DNA from: Mermis nigrescens
Taxonomy: Eukaryota > Nematoda > Enoplea > Mermithida > Mermithidae
Assembly (NCBI GenBank): GCA_036768485.1
Contig: JAVLUZ010000142.1
Location: forward strand, 21,976,290-22,040,289
Direction of reading: 5' to 3'
DNA length: 64,000 nucleotides
Below are positions 1-10,912 of this stretch, piece by piece. The number at the start of each line of letters is the position of its first letter. The stretch's first letter is position 1. The notes under the pieces are model-generated. The model saw only the letters and a list, made by a program, of their open reading frames with translations, ran no database searches and was not told the origin of the DNA. A program made the translations under genes and the position numbers.

Positions 1-460
1 GAAACGCAATTTTGCATTATAAAAATTGTCCGAATTCGGCGCGGAAAATTTTGAAATTTAACATTTTTGAAACGCAATTTTGCATTACAAAATTGTCCAA
101 ATTTGGCGCGGCTTGAGCATCAACAACAAGTGATAAAATTAAATCAATTCGGCACGAAGCGCCGGAAAATGTTGAGATTTCACCTTTTTTTGAAACACAA
201 TTTCGCATTACATAAATTGTCAGAATTCGGCGCGAAGCGCCGGAAAATGTTGAAATTTAACCTTTGTGAAACGCAATTTTGCATTACAAAAATTGTCCAA
301 ATTTGGCGCGGCTTGAGCATCAATAACAATTAATAAAATTAAATCAATTCGGCACGAAGCGCCCAAAAATATTTCAGATTTCACCTTTTTGAAACGCAAT
401 TTTGCATTACAAAAATTGTCAAAATCCAGCGCGGCCCAAACATCAATAACAAGTAATGTA
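1..460. repeat. Satellite-like tandem repeat with alternating 68-75 and ~124 bp spacing
   Basis: A GAAACGCAATTTTGCATTAC-type block recurs near 1, 69, 193, 268 and 391 (spacings about 68, 124, 75, 123), so the higher-order unit is about 195 bp. Each unit holds GGC(G/A)CGAAGCGCC followed by an A/T tract. The small open frames on both strands here are by-products of the repeat. A diverged relative lies near 6060-6320. Confidence 0.75.
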
Positions 461-659
461 CATATGTATAAAAGACTAGCGTTTATTTACATATAAAACA
501 GGTGGACAGACAAGTATGTATTTTCAATACATCGAAGTGTAGAAGATCACAAAAATACTTCATGTGTTTTATTTTGATCTGACGAATTAATTATTTTCTC
601 TAAATTAGGCATTACTTACTTAAGTATAATCTCTGAATTATGCATTACTTACGTACCGA

Positions 660-1393
660 TTTTCAGAGTCCAGTAACCGATTTGGTTGCCGGGATTTGAA
701 AATCGGTTGTTGGATCTGAAAAATGATTACTGAGCTCCAAAAATCGCTTGTTGGACTCAAAAAATCGGTTGCTGAGGTCTAAACATCGATTGCTAGGGTC
801 AAAAAAATCAGTTAGTGGGATCCGAAAATCGGTTGCTGGTTTTTTAAAATCAGTTCTCGGCTACGAAAATCGGTTGCTGGGGTCCTAAATCAGTTGGTGG
901 GCTCAAAAATTCTGTTGATGGGGTATAAAAATTGGTTGCTGAGGTCCTAAATCAGTTGATGGGCTCCAAAAATCAGTTGGTGGGCTCCAAAAATCAGTTG
1001 GTGGGCTCCAAAAATCAATTAGTGGGGTCCGAAAATTTGCTGGGGCCTAAAAACCAACTGGTGGGCTTCAAAAATCGGTTGCTGAGGTCAAAAAATCGAT
1101 TACTGGGGTCAAAAAATCAGCTGGTGGTGTCCAAAAATCGGTTGCTAGGGTCTTGAAATCAGTTCTTGGCTCCAAAAATCGGTTGCTATGGTCTAAAAAT
1201 CGATTGCTGGGGTCCTAAATCAGTTGGGCTCCAAAACTCAGTTAACGGGGTCCAAAAATCGGTTGCTGGAGTCTTAAAACCAGTTGGTGGGCTCCAAAAA
1301 TCGGTTGATGGGGTCCTAAATCAGTTGGTAGGCTCCAAAAATGGGTTGTTGGGGTCCTAGATCGGTTGCTGGGGTCCAAAAATCAGTTGCTGG
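660..1393 (+). repeat. ~21-bp minisatellite, forward arm
   Basis: Degenerate tandem copies of a unit resembling AAAATCGGTTGCTGGGGTCC, about 21-22 bp, run from 660 to the MITE at 1394 and resume after it. The short open frames with repeated SKNQLVG- or NRLLGSK-type residues are by-products of the near-multiple-of-3 period. Confidence 0.85.
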
Positions 1394-1654
1394 CATAGGT
1401 GGGCAGCATCAAAATTCTGGGGAGGAGGGGGTTGAGTGTGTGCAAGATTTTTTAAAGGTCAAAAATGGTCTTAAAAATGGTGGTACGGCGAAAAACACTA
1501 ATTTTTCAACGTTTCCCATCGAGCACTATCCATTAGCATCAAACAATTGCGAAAAAAACAAAAAAATTGAATTCTGGGGGGTTGTTTCGGTTTCTGGGGG
1601 AATCCGGTTTTCTGGGGGTGCATACCCCAAACCCCTCCCCCACACACACGTGTG
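1394..1654 (+). mobile_element. MITE, GTGGGC-ended family, inserted in the minisatellite
   Basis: Begins CATAGGTGGGCAGCA and ends CACACACGTGTG. It has the family's internal hallmarks: AATTCTGGGG near both ends, a GCACTATCCATT block, and GGTGCATACCCC. Flanks GTTGCTGG and TTTGGTGG are a weak 8-bp target duplication (6/8). About 260 bp with no coding capacity. Other copies: 8323, 27932, 30477, 36597, 47681, 61398. Confidence 0.75.
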
Positions 1655-1757
1655 TTTGGTGGGGTGTTAAATCGGATGGGGGCTCCAAAAATCGGTTGCT
1701 GGTGTCTAAAAGTCGGTTGCTGGGGTCTAAAAATCAGTTGGTAGGTTCCATAAATTG
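1655..1757 (+). repeat. Minisatellite forward arm, continuation
   Basis: The same ~21-bp unit continues downstream of the MITE up to the point where its orientation flips. Confidence 0.75.
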
Positions 1758-2095
1758 GTTGACCCCAGCAACAGATTTTTGGACCACAGCAACCGATTTT
1801 TGGACACCAGCAATCAATTTTTAGACCCCAGCAACCGGTTTTGTAGCCCAGTAACCGAATTAGGACCCCATCAACCGATTTTTGGATCCAACTAATTGAC
1901 TTTTAGACCACAGCAACTGATTTTTAGACCCCAGCAACCGATTTTTAGACCCGAGCAACCGATTTTTGAAGCCCAGCAACTAATTTTAGGACCCCGGCAA
2001 TCGATTTTCAGCCTTCAGCAACCGATATTTGAGCCCAGTAACTGATTTTTGGATCTCAGCAACCAATTTTTGGACCCCAGCAACCGATTTTGGCT
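1758..2095 (-). repeat. Minisatellite, inverted arm
   Basis: From about 1760 the unit appears as its reverse complement (GACCCCAGCAACCGATTTTT...) for about 335 bp. Forward and reverse arms meet without a spacer, making a large imperfect inverted array. Confidence 0.8.
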
Positions 2096-2467
2096 GCACT
2101 GTTGGTGGCATCTCATCTTGTAAAATGCCCAAAAAAGTTTTTGTACAAAACATAGGGTGCAACTGGTGGACCCTCCGGCTGGTACCGAACCTGCTCCGGC
2201 TGATACCCGGTTGAACCTGGTTGAGCCCCTTGCCCAGGTGTGCTAACGAGTTGTCGATAGCAGTTCTCGCAGCCTATAATATAGTACAGTAGCGATTTTG
2301 GTGTGGTAAAACAGGGTTTTCGATATTTGTTAGTGTATTTCAGCTAATTTATGGGTTTCTCACGCCAAAAATTACTAAAAATTGTCTCAAAACGGCGCGA
2401 AGCGCCTAAAAAATTGACATTTCTCCATTCTAAATGCAAATTCTGCCATTTTAAAGATATATAGGAC

Positions 2468-3539
2468 CAGTGGCGGATCTAGGATTTTCCTAAGGGGGCG
2501 ATATCCAAACTTTTCCAAAAACTGTCTAAAAATAGGTCCAAAGATTTGCCCTTAACGCGCAAAATAGCGTTTCTTTCGGTGTTTTACATTGTATAATTTT
2601 ACATAAAATCACTTGACGCAATATTTTTTCTAAAAATTTCAAAATGTTAGACAATTTTGTGCGAAAAAATCATTAAAATTCTTTGACTTTCAACAAAAAT
2701 CTGGCGCGAAGCGCCGAAAAATTTGTGAAATTAAGGCGGATAGACGTCTAGAAGCATGATTTACTGCTTAATTTCCTGTATTTATAGCATTTGAGCGAAA
2801 CATCGAAATTTTTAATTGAAAATAGAAGAAAACTATGCAAAAATAGCTGTTAAAATTGTTTTGAAACCTACATGAACAGAAAATGGCTTCCAGGCAGTGG
2901 TTTTTTGTACAAGGTCCTTTTGTGCATATACAAAGATGATCCCTAAAAGTCTTTGTACATTTTGTACACACAAATTTTTGGGTACTATGATATAGTACGG
3001 TAGCGACTTTAATGTGGTAAAGACAGAGTTGTTCGACCTTTGGTAGTATATTTTGGCTAATTCCTGGTTTTAAGAAAGCAAAAATCATTAAGTATTGTCT
3101 TAAAACGGCGCGAAGCGCCGAAAAATTTGACATTTTTCATTTCGAACTGCGATTTCTGCTATAATAAAGATATATATGACACACAATTACTCATTTCGGC
3201 GCGAAGCGCCGAAAACTTTCGCGAATTTCAGACCTTTTTTGCAGTTTTTGTCTTCCCGAAAATCTTTGTACATCTACAAAGATGGTCCCGAAAAGTCTTT
3301 GTACATCGGGTAAAATCTTTGCCGAATACAAAAAAACCTGCTTCCATGTCGCCAAGAAAGTGAATCAATGTCATTAATAGGTATCATCCGGCGCTCAGCG
3401 CCGAAAAAATTTGAGAAGTTGTGGTTACTGACGGCCAAAAATCATTGCAAATTGCTTATCCATTCTTTAACTCGCCAAATATTTTTGACCAATGGGGGGG
3501 CGGCCGCCCTTCCCCTTGCCCCCCTTAAATCCGCCCCTG
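2468..3539 (+). mobile_element. CAGTGGCGGAT hAT-type MITE flanked by TATAGGAC
   Basis: Begins CAGTGGCGGATCTAGG and ends TTAAATCCGCCCCTG. Exact 8-bp duplication TATAGGAC at 2460-2467 and 3540-3547. Non-coding core of about 618 bp plus a nested 446-bp element. Related copies at 8109-10423 (reverse), 25975-27125 and 39232-39719. Confidence 0.88.
2895..3340 (+). mobile_element. Nested GTACAAAG-family MITE (446 bp)
   Basis: Begins CAGTGGTTTTTTGTAC and ends with ACAAAAAAACCTG. The flanks CTTCCAGG (2887-2894) and CTTCCATG (3341-3348) are an 8-bp target duplication with one mismatch. The uninterrupted host sequence is seen near 39533. Contains paired CTTTGTACAT/ATGTACAAAG blocks and two GGCGCGAAGCGCC motifs. 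Confidence 0.85.
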
Positions 3540-4032
3540 TATAGGACAAACAATTACTCATTTCGCGCAAAGCGTTTTTGGGAATTTTACACTTTTTTAC
3601 AGGTTTTGTCTTCCCAAAAATCTTTGAACATTTTGTACACAGAAATTTTTGGGTACTATAATATGGTAGAGTAGCGACTTTAGTGTGGTAAAAACAGAGT
3701 TGCTCGACTTTTGATTACCTAATTTCTGGGTCTCTTAGGGCAAAAATCACTAAGAATCGTCTTAAAACGGCCCGAAGCGCCATAAAATTTGAAATTTTTC
3801 CTCTTAAAATGCAATCTCTGCCATTATAAAGATATGTAGAACACCCAATTGCTCATTTCGGCGCTAAGCGCCGAAATTTTGCGAATTTCAGACCTTTTTC
3901 AAATTTAGTCTTCCCAAAAATCTTTGTACATGTACAAAGACGGTCCCGAAAAGTCTTTGTACATCGGGAAAAATCTTTGCCGAGTACAAAAAACACTGCT
4001 GCACAAACGTCTTAACGAACAATAGTACAAAT

Positions 4033-4185
4033 CACCGTTTTTTTGTACGAGACAAAGATTTTGAGGCTCGTACAAAGATTTTTGGAGCGATCTTTGTACA
4101 ACTTTGTACACGAAGTATAGGCACTTTTTGGCCGATTTTTCATTGAACAAAAAAATCGCCAAGTTTTCGTACAAAAAAAACAGTG
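4033..4185 (+). mobile_element. 153-bp MITE flanked by GTACAAAT
   Basis: Termini CACCGTTTTTTTGTACGA and TCGTACAAAAAAAACAGTG are inverted repeats. Exact 8-bp target duplication GTACAAAT at 4025-4032 and 4186-4193. Short relative of the GTACAAAG family. Confidence 0.85.
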
Positions 4186-4364
4186 GTACAAATAGCTACT
4201 AGATATATCAAACAAAGAGGATACACAAATAGCAATCAACGATGTGACAATGGGCGAGATGAAAAACGGAAATAAATGCTACATGATAAAATATAAAAAC
4301 ACGTAAACTAGCATGATACTAAAAGCTATAGTGTCATTGATAAACTAAATTCAAACTAAATTTC

Positions 4365-4447
4365 TTGACGAAAATCCCGGGTTTGTCCGGGTGCCAAAAA
4401 ATCCTCGGGCTTTTCCCGGGTTTCCCGGATTCCCGAGTGATTGCCAC
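4365..4447 (-). mobile_element. hAT-like element end with CCCGGG subterminal repeats
   Basis: Ends GGCAATCACTCGGG when read from 4447 leftward, preceded by a run of CCCGGG/CCCGAG units (4375-4436). Only one terminus is visible, so this is a fragment. Confidence 0.45.
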
Positions 4448-4968
4448 CCTGTCAATATATCGATGCGTATGTTATAGCATACGCACATGCAAATGCATAG
4501 CTATTTTCGAATTTCGAAAGATAACGCATAGTTCATTAGTTAATGGAATTTTCATAGAATCTTTAGGTTAGCAAAATCATGTTGATTGAATCTTATTTTT
4601 AATTCTGATTTTAATAACTTTCGAGAATTTCTTTAGCACTGCTTCATATCTTGAGAAAGTAGCAAAATGAGTTGAAAAGAAGACAAATGTCAAAAATATT
4701 CAACTATGTGCGCTGCTTATAATTCGCACATTGCTTACCATTAAAAATAAGTAAAAGTAAGGTAAAACAAAAAATTGAAAAGAAAGTTTTGGCGCTTCGC
4801 GCCAGATAAAATTTCTGTGTTGCTATTATTGCTTATCTTAATAAAGTGAATCTACTATAGAATTTATATTTTCATTACTAACTTCAATACACATGCAGCA
4901 CAAACTTGTACAAAAGGGTTGCATGGGTGAGTTTAACTGACACATATACTTCTCTAACTATTAAGCTC
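4448..4968. other. No gene recognised
   Basis: AT-rich sequence without a supportable coding frame. It holds one GGCGCTTCGCGCC hairpin motif at about 4792. Confidence 0.5.
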
Positions 4969-5735
4969 CAGAAAAAGGTGGGTCTGTCCCTTAAAAAGGT
5001 GTGTCCGTGCCTGAAAAAGGTGTGTTCTGCTTGAAAACAGGTGTGTCCGTGCCTGCAAAAGGTGGGTCTGTCCCTGAAAAAGGTGGGTCTGTCCCTGAAA
5101 AAGGTGGGTCTGTCCCTGAAAAAGGTGGGTCCGTCTCTGAAAAAGGAGGGTCCGTCTCTGAAAAAGGTGGATCCGTCTCTGAAAAAGGTGGGTCCGTGCC
5201 TGAAAAAGGTGGGTCTGTCTCTGAAAAAGGTGGGTCGGTCCCTGAAAAAGGTGGGTCTGTCCCTAAAAAGGGTGGGTCTGTCCCTGAAAAAAGTGGGTGT
5301 TCAGCTTAATCAGTGGGTCAGTCCCAGAAAAAGGTGGTGGGTCTGTCCCTGAAAAAGGTGGGTCCGTGCCTGAAAAAGGTGGGTCTGTCCCTGAAGGAAA
5401 AAGGTGGGTCTGTCCCTGAAAAAGGTGGGTCTGTCCCTGAAAAAGGTGGGTCCGTCTCTGAAAAAGGTGGGTCCGTCTCTGAAAAAGGTGGGTCCGTGCT
5501 CTGAAAAAGGTGGGTCCGTCTCTGAAAAAGGTGGGTCCGTGCCTGAAAAAGGTGGGTCTGTCCCTGAAAAAGGTGGGTCTGTCCCTGAAAAAGGTGGGTC
5601 CGTCTCTGAAAAAAGGTGGGTCCGTCTCTGAAAAAGGTGGGTCCGTGCCTGAAAAAGGTGGGTCTGTCCTTGAAAAGGTGGGTCTGTCCTGAAAAAGGTG
5701 GGTCAGTGCCTGAAAAAGGTGGGTCCATCCGTATC
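4969..5735 (+). repeat. 21-bp minisatellite (GGTGGGTCTGTCCCTGAAAAA)
   Basis: About 35 tandem copies of a 21-bp unit, varying mainly at GTCTGTCCC/GTCCGTCTC/GTCCGTGCC, with occasional 1-5 base slips. As 21 is a multiple of 3, several frames on both strands stay open and give repeats such as GGSVPEK, KKVGLSL or TDPPFSG. Nothing supports translation. Confidence 0.95.
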
Positions 5736-6599
5736 AAGGTGTCAAACAGTATAATAAGATGGTTCCTGTGCATGTTTTGCAAACTGATCACGATATACTG
5801 TATCAAGCATTTCCTTAAATCATCTCCAAGAATTTTCTTCCTGCACAAACATAGCCCCGTCCAAGTTACCCCTTCGCCCCGTCCAACTTTTGGTTCGGCC
5901 CGTGCAGGTGATGGGCCGATATGGGGCATTGCCCAGGCGTGATATTGACCCCGGGCGTGACAGAAATATCACGATCAATACACGTTATTTCTGTTGAAAC
6001 TTGAATTTCCTTCCTTCAGTAAAGCATTTTAGCCAATTCTGAGGTCGCTTGTGACAATAAAAACTATTAATTCATCAAAGGGCGCGAAGCGACAGAAAAT
6101 TTTGAAATTTTAGCTCTCTAAAACGTATTTTTGCAATACAAAAACTAACCAAATCCGTGCAGCAGATAAGGATTTTCAATCGTAGTGAAGTTCTAGACCA
6201 GATTGTCGATAAAAATGCTGCAATTAATGCGGCGCGGCTTAAAGATTAATAAAAAGTAAGAATTAAATCAATTCGGCGCAAAGTGCTGAAAAATTTTTGA
6301 TAGACTAAATGTGAAGTCATAAGACTCATAATCTTAAAATTATCTGCTTTGAATATGAATTATGCTTTATTTTTTACTTTCTAAAAGTAATGTATTTTTA
6401 TTTTTACCCAAGTTATAAAGGGAGGTGGCGACTAATCGAGCTGAAGAGCGGCAGTGCGTTATTCTAACTAATTTTGATCAATATTGTAATTAGGCCTACG
6501 TGTTTCTTTGATTTATACAATGGGTAAAGAAATTGCACTTCGAAAAATGTCAATAACAGTTTACGTTCCAGGTCACCATCCCGGACGTCAAACTTTGCT
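5736..6599. other. No gene recognised; diverged satellite relatives
   Basis: 5870-5960 has a GC-richer patch (CCCCGTCC, GGGCCGATATGGGGC) that may be an element end. 6060-6320 resembles the window-start satellite with its GGCGCGAAGCG motif. No coding frame. Confidence 0.45.
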
Positions 6600-7184
6600 G
6601 TACTTAAGCTGCAAATGAAAATTCTGCCAATTGTGTTATCTGTTACAATTGAGTCACTGATGACGATACGGCTTTATTATGTGATTTCTGTGAACACTGG
6701 GATCATACTTCTTGTTTAAAAGTTGACGATCACGACTATGAAACTTACTCTAAGCCTCATTCCACTTTCTATTGTTTCCACTGTAGACCGATTGTGAAAG
6801 AATATTTGCATATTGAACAATGCTTAGATAATTTTGTTTCTCAGCTTGCTGACTGACAAAATAAAATTGACCGCCTCGAACCTCCAGAAAATTATTGTAC
6901 TGATTATGATAAAAACGAATTGTCTGCCATGATAAATGACACAATTGAAAGAGATTCTAAAAGTCCAATGCCGTTTTATTTAATTTGCCTTTATCGAAGA
7001 GTGTTGAGGACGTCGTCCGATATTACTCGCGTCTTTTGCGATGGTCCCATTCACGAAAATCGCGTTCAATTCGTCAAAGTTTGCTGACTTCAGTTCAGGC
7101 AAGGCATCGTTTTATCTCGTTGATAAATAAGACAGTCGCGTCCAGTCTAAAGGCCCACTTTCGCATCTATGGCGTCATCCTGAC
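6600..7184 (+). pseudogene. LINE ORF1 remnant with PHD finger
   Basis: From 6617 one frame reads NSANCVICYN, stop, then DTALLCDFCEHWDHTSCLKVD ... YCFHCRPIV. Cysteines and histidine lie as CxxC, CxxC, HxxxC, CxxC, a C4HC3 PHD-type zinc finger. It continues to QLAD, a stop at 6854, QNKIDRLEPPENY, then shifts frame to LFNLPLSKSVEDV. Known: several CR1/L2-like non-LTR retrotransposons carry a PHD-like finger in ORF1. At least two stops and a frameshift make it dead. It is cut by the hAT-like element at 7185 and belongs with the endonuclease and RT pieces downstream. Confidence 0.75.
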
Positions 7185-7596
7185 CAGTGATCGGACCGAG
7201 GCCTCGGCCTCGGCCTCGGCAAGCCTCGGCGTTTTTTGGAGCCTCGGCCTCGGCGCCGAGGGCGAAGCTGAAAAGTGCCGAGGCGCCGAGGGTTAAAATC
7301 AAATTTGAATAAGTTTAATATATCCGTTAAATATTAACTATTTAGAATGCATCTGCATTACACAGGCTGTTTCTTACCTATTGGCTTTTCTTATGGTTTT
7401 AGGCGCGTACCCAGTTACACCAAGTTACATACAGCAAAGTGCCAATTGATATTCATATGATGACTAAGTTTTATTTCTCATGCTCGCTACATGGATCGGA
7501 AAGTACAGTGCAGAGAAAATAATCGTAATATTAAACACTTTATCTAACTAAAATAAATGTTTATATGTTTATTGTTGTTAGCCAGAATTCTGATTT

Positions 7597-7764
7597 TAAT
7601 CTGATGAAGCAGATAATTCATCATCAAAATCTAGATCATCTGAATCAGAGTTAGCCTCATCCATTTCGCCTTGTTGTGCTATCGCGTCATCGTCGTCGTC
7701 ATCGTTTATCAGATTCTTTAAAGTCACACTATTATAACCAACTGCTTTGAGATTATGCTTTACA
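7597..7764 (-). pseudogene. Acidic C-terminal tail of an element-encoded protein (left copy)
   Basis: Minus-strand frame reads KHNLKAVGYNSVTLKNLI, then an Asp run, AIAQQGEMDEANSDSDDLD, ending DDELSASSD and stop (TAA at 7597-7599). Its mirror lies at 10485-10658. By position it is the C-terminus of a transposase; the family's core domain is not seen, so this is inference. Confidence 0.5.
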
Positions 7765-8322
7765 AAAAGGAGTTTTTGAACATTTGTCTGTCATTCATTC
7801 ATTCACCACAGCTTTTCTATTCTTTCACCGCATTGTCATGAATTATTTTTATTTTAGAGGTTTTGTGTGTCAGTATCACTGATTAAGTATCCTACCCACC
7901 TTCCTGCATAGCATATAGTTCCTATTTTAAGCCTACGTAGAGCTCAGGCTCGTATACAGGGGGATTGGGGGAAAGTGCCCCTTTCGAAATAAAATGTGAG
8001 AATAATCGCGAAAGACTTTTCGCGCTTCGCGTTGAATTTCACAATGATAATTTGTACAACCAAAAGCGTCTTTTTGCTACATGGATCGGAAAGTACAGTC
8101 GCTACATGCAGAGGCGGATTTAAGGGGGCGGCCGCTCCCCATTGGCCAAAATGTTTGGCGAGATAAAGAATGGATATGCAATTTGCAATGATTTTTGGTC
8201 GTCAGTGACCATAATTTCTCAAATTTTTCCGGCGCTGCGCGCCGGATGATACCTATTAATGACATTTATTTACTTTGTTGGCGACCTGGGCCAGGTTTCA
8301 CCATAAGTTTACGACTCCTAAG

Positions 8323-8584
8323 CATACGTGGGCAGCAAGAAAATTCTGGGGGGGGTGCAAGATTTTTTTGAAGGTCGAAAAATGACCTTAAAAATGGTGG
8401 TATGGCGATAAAAACACCATTTTTCGACGTTTCTCATCAAGCACTATCCATTGGCATCAAATAATTGCGAAAAAAACGAAAAAAATTTTCAAAAATTGAA
8501 TTCTGGGGGGGGTATTTTGATTTCTGGGGGGTATTTTGGTTTCTGGGGGTGCATACCCCCCAAACCGCCCCAAGACCAGGTGTG
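8323..8584 (+). mobile_element. GTGGGC-family MITE flanked by CTCCTAAG
   Basis: Begins CATACGTGGGCAGCA and ends ACCAGGTGTG, 262 bp. Exact 8-bp duplication CTCCTAAG at 8315-8322 and 8585-8592. Confidence 0.9.
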
Positions 8585-8994
8585 CTCCTAAGAGTCCTAC
8601 GACTTCCGTTTTACGGGAAGATCGGGTTTCACCATCTTTTTTACAAGTTATGAATTACGACTACGAGTTATGAGTAACGAGCAACGGGTTAAGAGTTCGT
8701 ATTACGAGGGTTTCACCAGGGTTTCCGTAGGACTCATAAAAACTCATTTTTTACAAGTACTTTTTGGACCTTTTTACGAGTACTCGTAATAAAATGTATA
8801 TCTTTTCTGTTGCGTATGACATTCTTCGTTAGTCATTGTCTCTGTTTTAAACAGCATAGTTATGTAATTAATTGCAGATTTTATGCCGCTCGATAGAAAA
8901 ACATAGAAAGTGTTAAGACATGTTTGGGATTTAGTCAACAAGAATTAATAAACATCTCAGAAAATTTACAACTTTAAATAAAAACGAAAATAAT

Positions 8995-9027
8995 AATATT
9001 AGTAATAATAATAATGACGATAATAAC

Positions 9028-9066
<39 letters not shown>

Positions 9067-9134
9067 AATAATAAGAATATTACTAATACAAATAATAATA
9101 ATTATTATTATTATTATATATATTAATATTAATA

Positions 9135-9214
<80 letters not shown>

Positions 9215-9240
9215 TATTATTATTATTACTATTATAATTT
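8995..9240. repeat. (AAT)n microsatellite
   Basis: Imperfect AAT/ATA/ATT trinucleotide tract; a continuous poly-Ile frame across it is a by-product. Confidence 0.97.
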
Positions 9241-10484
9241 ATAAACGAAATCAATTAAATCAGATTCAGAGACGTTACGAAGCTAAAAGTATATCACAGC
9301 GTATTATTTCAATTTTCAAATTTAACAAATCATTCTTAGTTGTCATTAATACGTACATAAAATATGCAGTCGGCTCTTTTCCGAAGGAAGTGCGATGAAA
9401 TTCTAATTTTCAGAAATCTAATCAAAAATGTCTGATTTCCGCAATTCATGCAAAATGTCTAAGTGATTGTAATATTTTTCATAAAAAAGCTGCGAACATT
9501 ACTAACAAGGGCTAAAGAAATAAAATTTCGAATTACTACTCAAGAATCGAATTTTATGGGATTTCTCTAAAACAATTTTGAAAAATATATTATTTTTTTA
9601 ATGCTAATCTTCTTACCCTTTACATGTGCTGCCAGTATATGTATTATTTAGCTGTGTGCACAAAAGTGAAACAAATTGAGAAAAAACAAACCAGAAAACT
9701 ATTAAACGCACTAGTCTGTCACTTCTTTACGAGTGATACGGACCTCTTTTTGATCCGTGGTAATATTACAAAATTTACGAATCTTTCCACTCGTAACATT
9801 CGATCGTAATATCTGGTGAAACCGCCCAGCCGTTATTCGTGAAAAAACACTCGTGAAAAGTACTCGTAGAACTCGTAACTCGTAGCCCGTGGCTCGTAAA
9901 TCTCAGTTTTTTGGTGAAACGGAAATTTGTAGCACTCGTAGCCCATACTCATGAAACCGTCACCCGTAACTCCTAAGTCGTAGCTTTGTGGTGAAACCGG
10001 GCCCTGGAAGCCCTTTTCTGTTCATGTAGGTTTCAAAACAATTTTAACAGCAGAAACAGCTATTTTTGCATAGTTTTCTTCTATTTTCAATAAGAAAATT
10101 TCAATGTTTTGCATCAAATGCTATAAATACAGGAAATCAAGCAGTAAATCATGCTTCTAGACGTCTATCCGCCTTAATTTTGCAAATTTCTGGGCGCTTC
10201 GCGCCAGATTTCTGTTAAAGTCTTAGAAATTTAATGATTTTTTTGCACAAAATTGTCGAAAATTATTAAAATTTTAAGAAAAATATGACTTCAAAAGTGA
10301 TTTTATGTAAAAGTATACAATGTAAAACACCGAAAAATGCTATTTCGCGCGTTGAGGGCAAAATTTTGGACCTGTTTTTGACTTTTTTGGAAAAGTTTGT
10401 ATACCGCCCCCTCCCGCTACTGGATGGATCAGAAAATACAGTAATTCTCGCATTCGTCTGCTACCATAAAACGTTCAAAGACTC

Positions 10485-10658
10485 TTTTTTGTAAAGCACA
10501 ATCTCAAAGCAGTTGGTTATAATAGTGTGACTTTAAAGAATCTGATAAAGGCTGACGACGACGATAACGCGATAGCACAACAAGGCGAAATAGATGAGGC
10601 TAACTTTGATTCAGATGATCTAGATTTTGATGATGAATTATCTGCTTCAGCAGATTGA
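10485..10658 (+). pseudogene. Acidic C-terminal tail of an element-encoded protein (right copy)
   Basis: Plus-strand frame FFVKHNLKAVGYNSVTLKNLI, an Asp run, NAIAQQGEIDEANFDSDDLD, DDELSASAD, stop at 10656. Nearly identical to the left copy but oriented toward the opposite terminus, so the element carries two inverted 3' ends and no visible catalytic domain. Confidence 0.5.
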
Positions 10659-10912
10659 AATAAAATTTCTGGCCAACACCAATATACATTTGTTTTAGTT
10701 CGATAGAGTGTTAAATATTACGATTATTCTCTAGCTCATGTACATACAAAATATTCTAAGAGTACTATTTATGGGTATAGGTATATAAGCTTGACCCTCG
10801 GCATTACCCTCGGCCTCGGCCTCGGCTCGGCCTCGGCCGAGGCAAGGATTTTAAGTCGCCTCGGCCTCGGCCGAGGCCGAGTGTCCAAAAAGTACCCTCG
10901 GTCCGATCACTG

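Larger units (their letters stand above)
2275..4002. mobile_element. GTACAAAG-family hAT-like element, interrupted and 5'-truncated
   Basis: Arms at 2275-2459 and 3548-4002 match the complete copy at 32680-33428 (ACTAAAATCGCTAC, ATATAGGAC, CTTTGTACATGTACAAAG, GGCGCGAAGCGCC blocks). The right end is GTACAAAAAACACTG at about 4002. A second element (2468-3539) sits in it with an exact 8-bp duplication. The left terminus is not visible. Confidence 0.65.
8290..10002. mobile_element. 1.7-kb element, GCCAGGTTTCACCA termini, flanked by CCTGG
   Basis: Termini GCCAGGTTTCACCA and TGGTGAAACCGGGC are inverted repeats. CCTGG at 8285-8289 and 10003-10007 is a 5-bp duplication, and removing the element restores the host MITE exactly (GGCGACCTGGAAGCC). 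Subterminal ACTCGTA/TACGAGT units cluster at 8640-8790 and 9770-9960. No coding frame. Contains a GTGGGC MITE and an AAT microsatellite. Confidence 0.8.
8109..10423 (-). mobile_element. CAGTGGCGGAT hAT-type MITE, reverse, split by a 1.7-kb insertion
   Basis: 8109-8289 (CAGAGGCGGATTTAAGGGGGC..., GGTATCATCCGGCGC reversed) and 10003-10423 (AGCATGATTTACTGC, AGACGTCTATCC reversed, ending CCGCTACTG) together match the copies at 2468 and 39232. The end near 10423 has lost part of the terminal GGATTTTCCTAA block. Confidence 0.75.
7185..10912. mobile_element. hAT-like element with CCTCGG subterminal repeats
   Basis: Termini CAGTGATCGGACCGAGG and CCTCGGTCCGATCACTG are perfect inverted repeats, each followed inward by runs of CCTCGG. 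Flanks ATCCTGAC and ATCACTGAC are a duplication differing by one inserted base, and the LINE reads on both sides. The ends also share a further ~600-bp inverted region (7185-7790 against 10480-10912). The interior holds three more nested insertions. Confidence 0.8.

Noticed and set aside
4969..5735. CRISPR array
   Set aside because: Direct tandem repeat without unique spacers, in eukaryotic DNA.
5001..5929. Long frames on both strands over the 21-bp minisatellite (GGSVPEK, KKVGLSL, TDPPFSG repeats)
   Set aside because: The period is a multiple of 3, so every frame without a stop in the unit stays open. No start context, splice signal or non-repeat domain.
9014..9244. Poly-Ile frame
   Set aside because: AAT microsatellite by-product.
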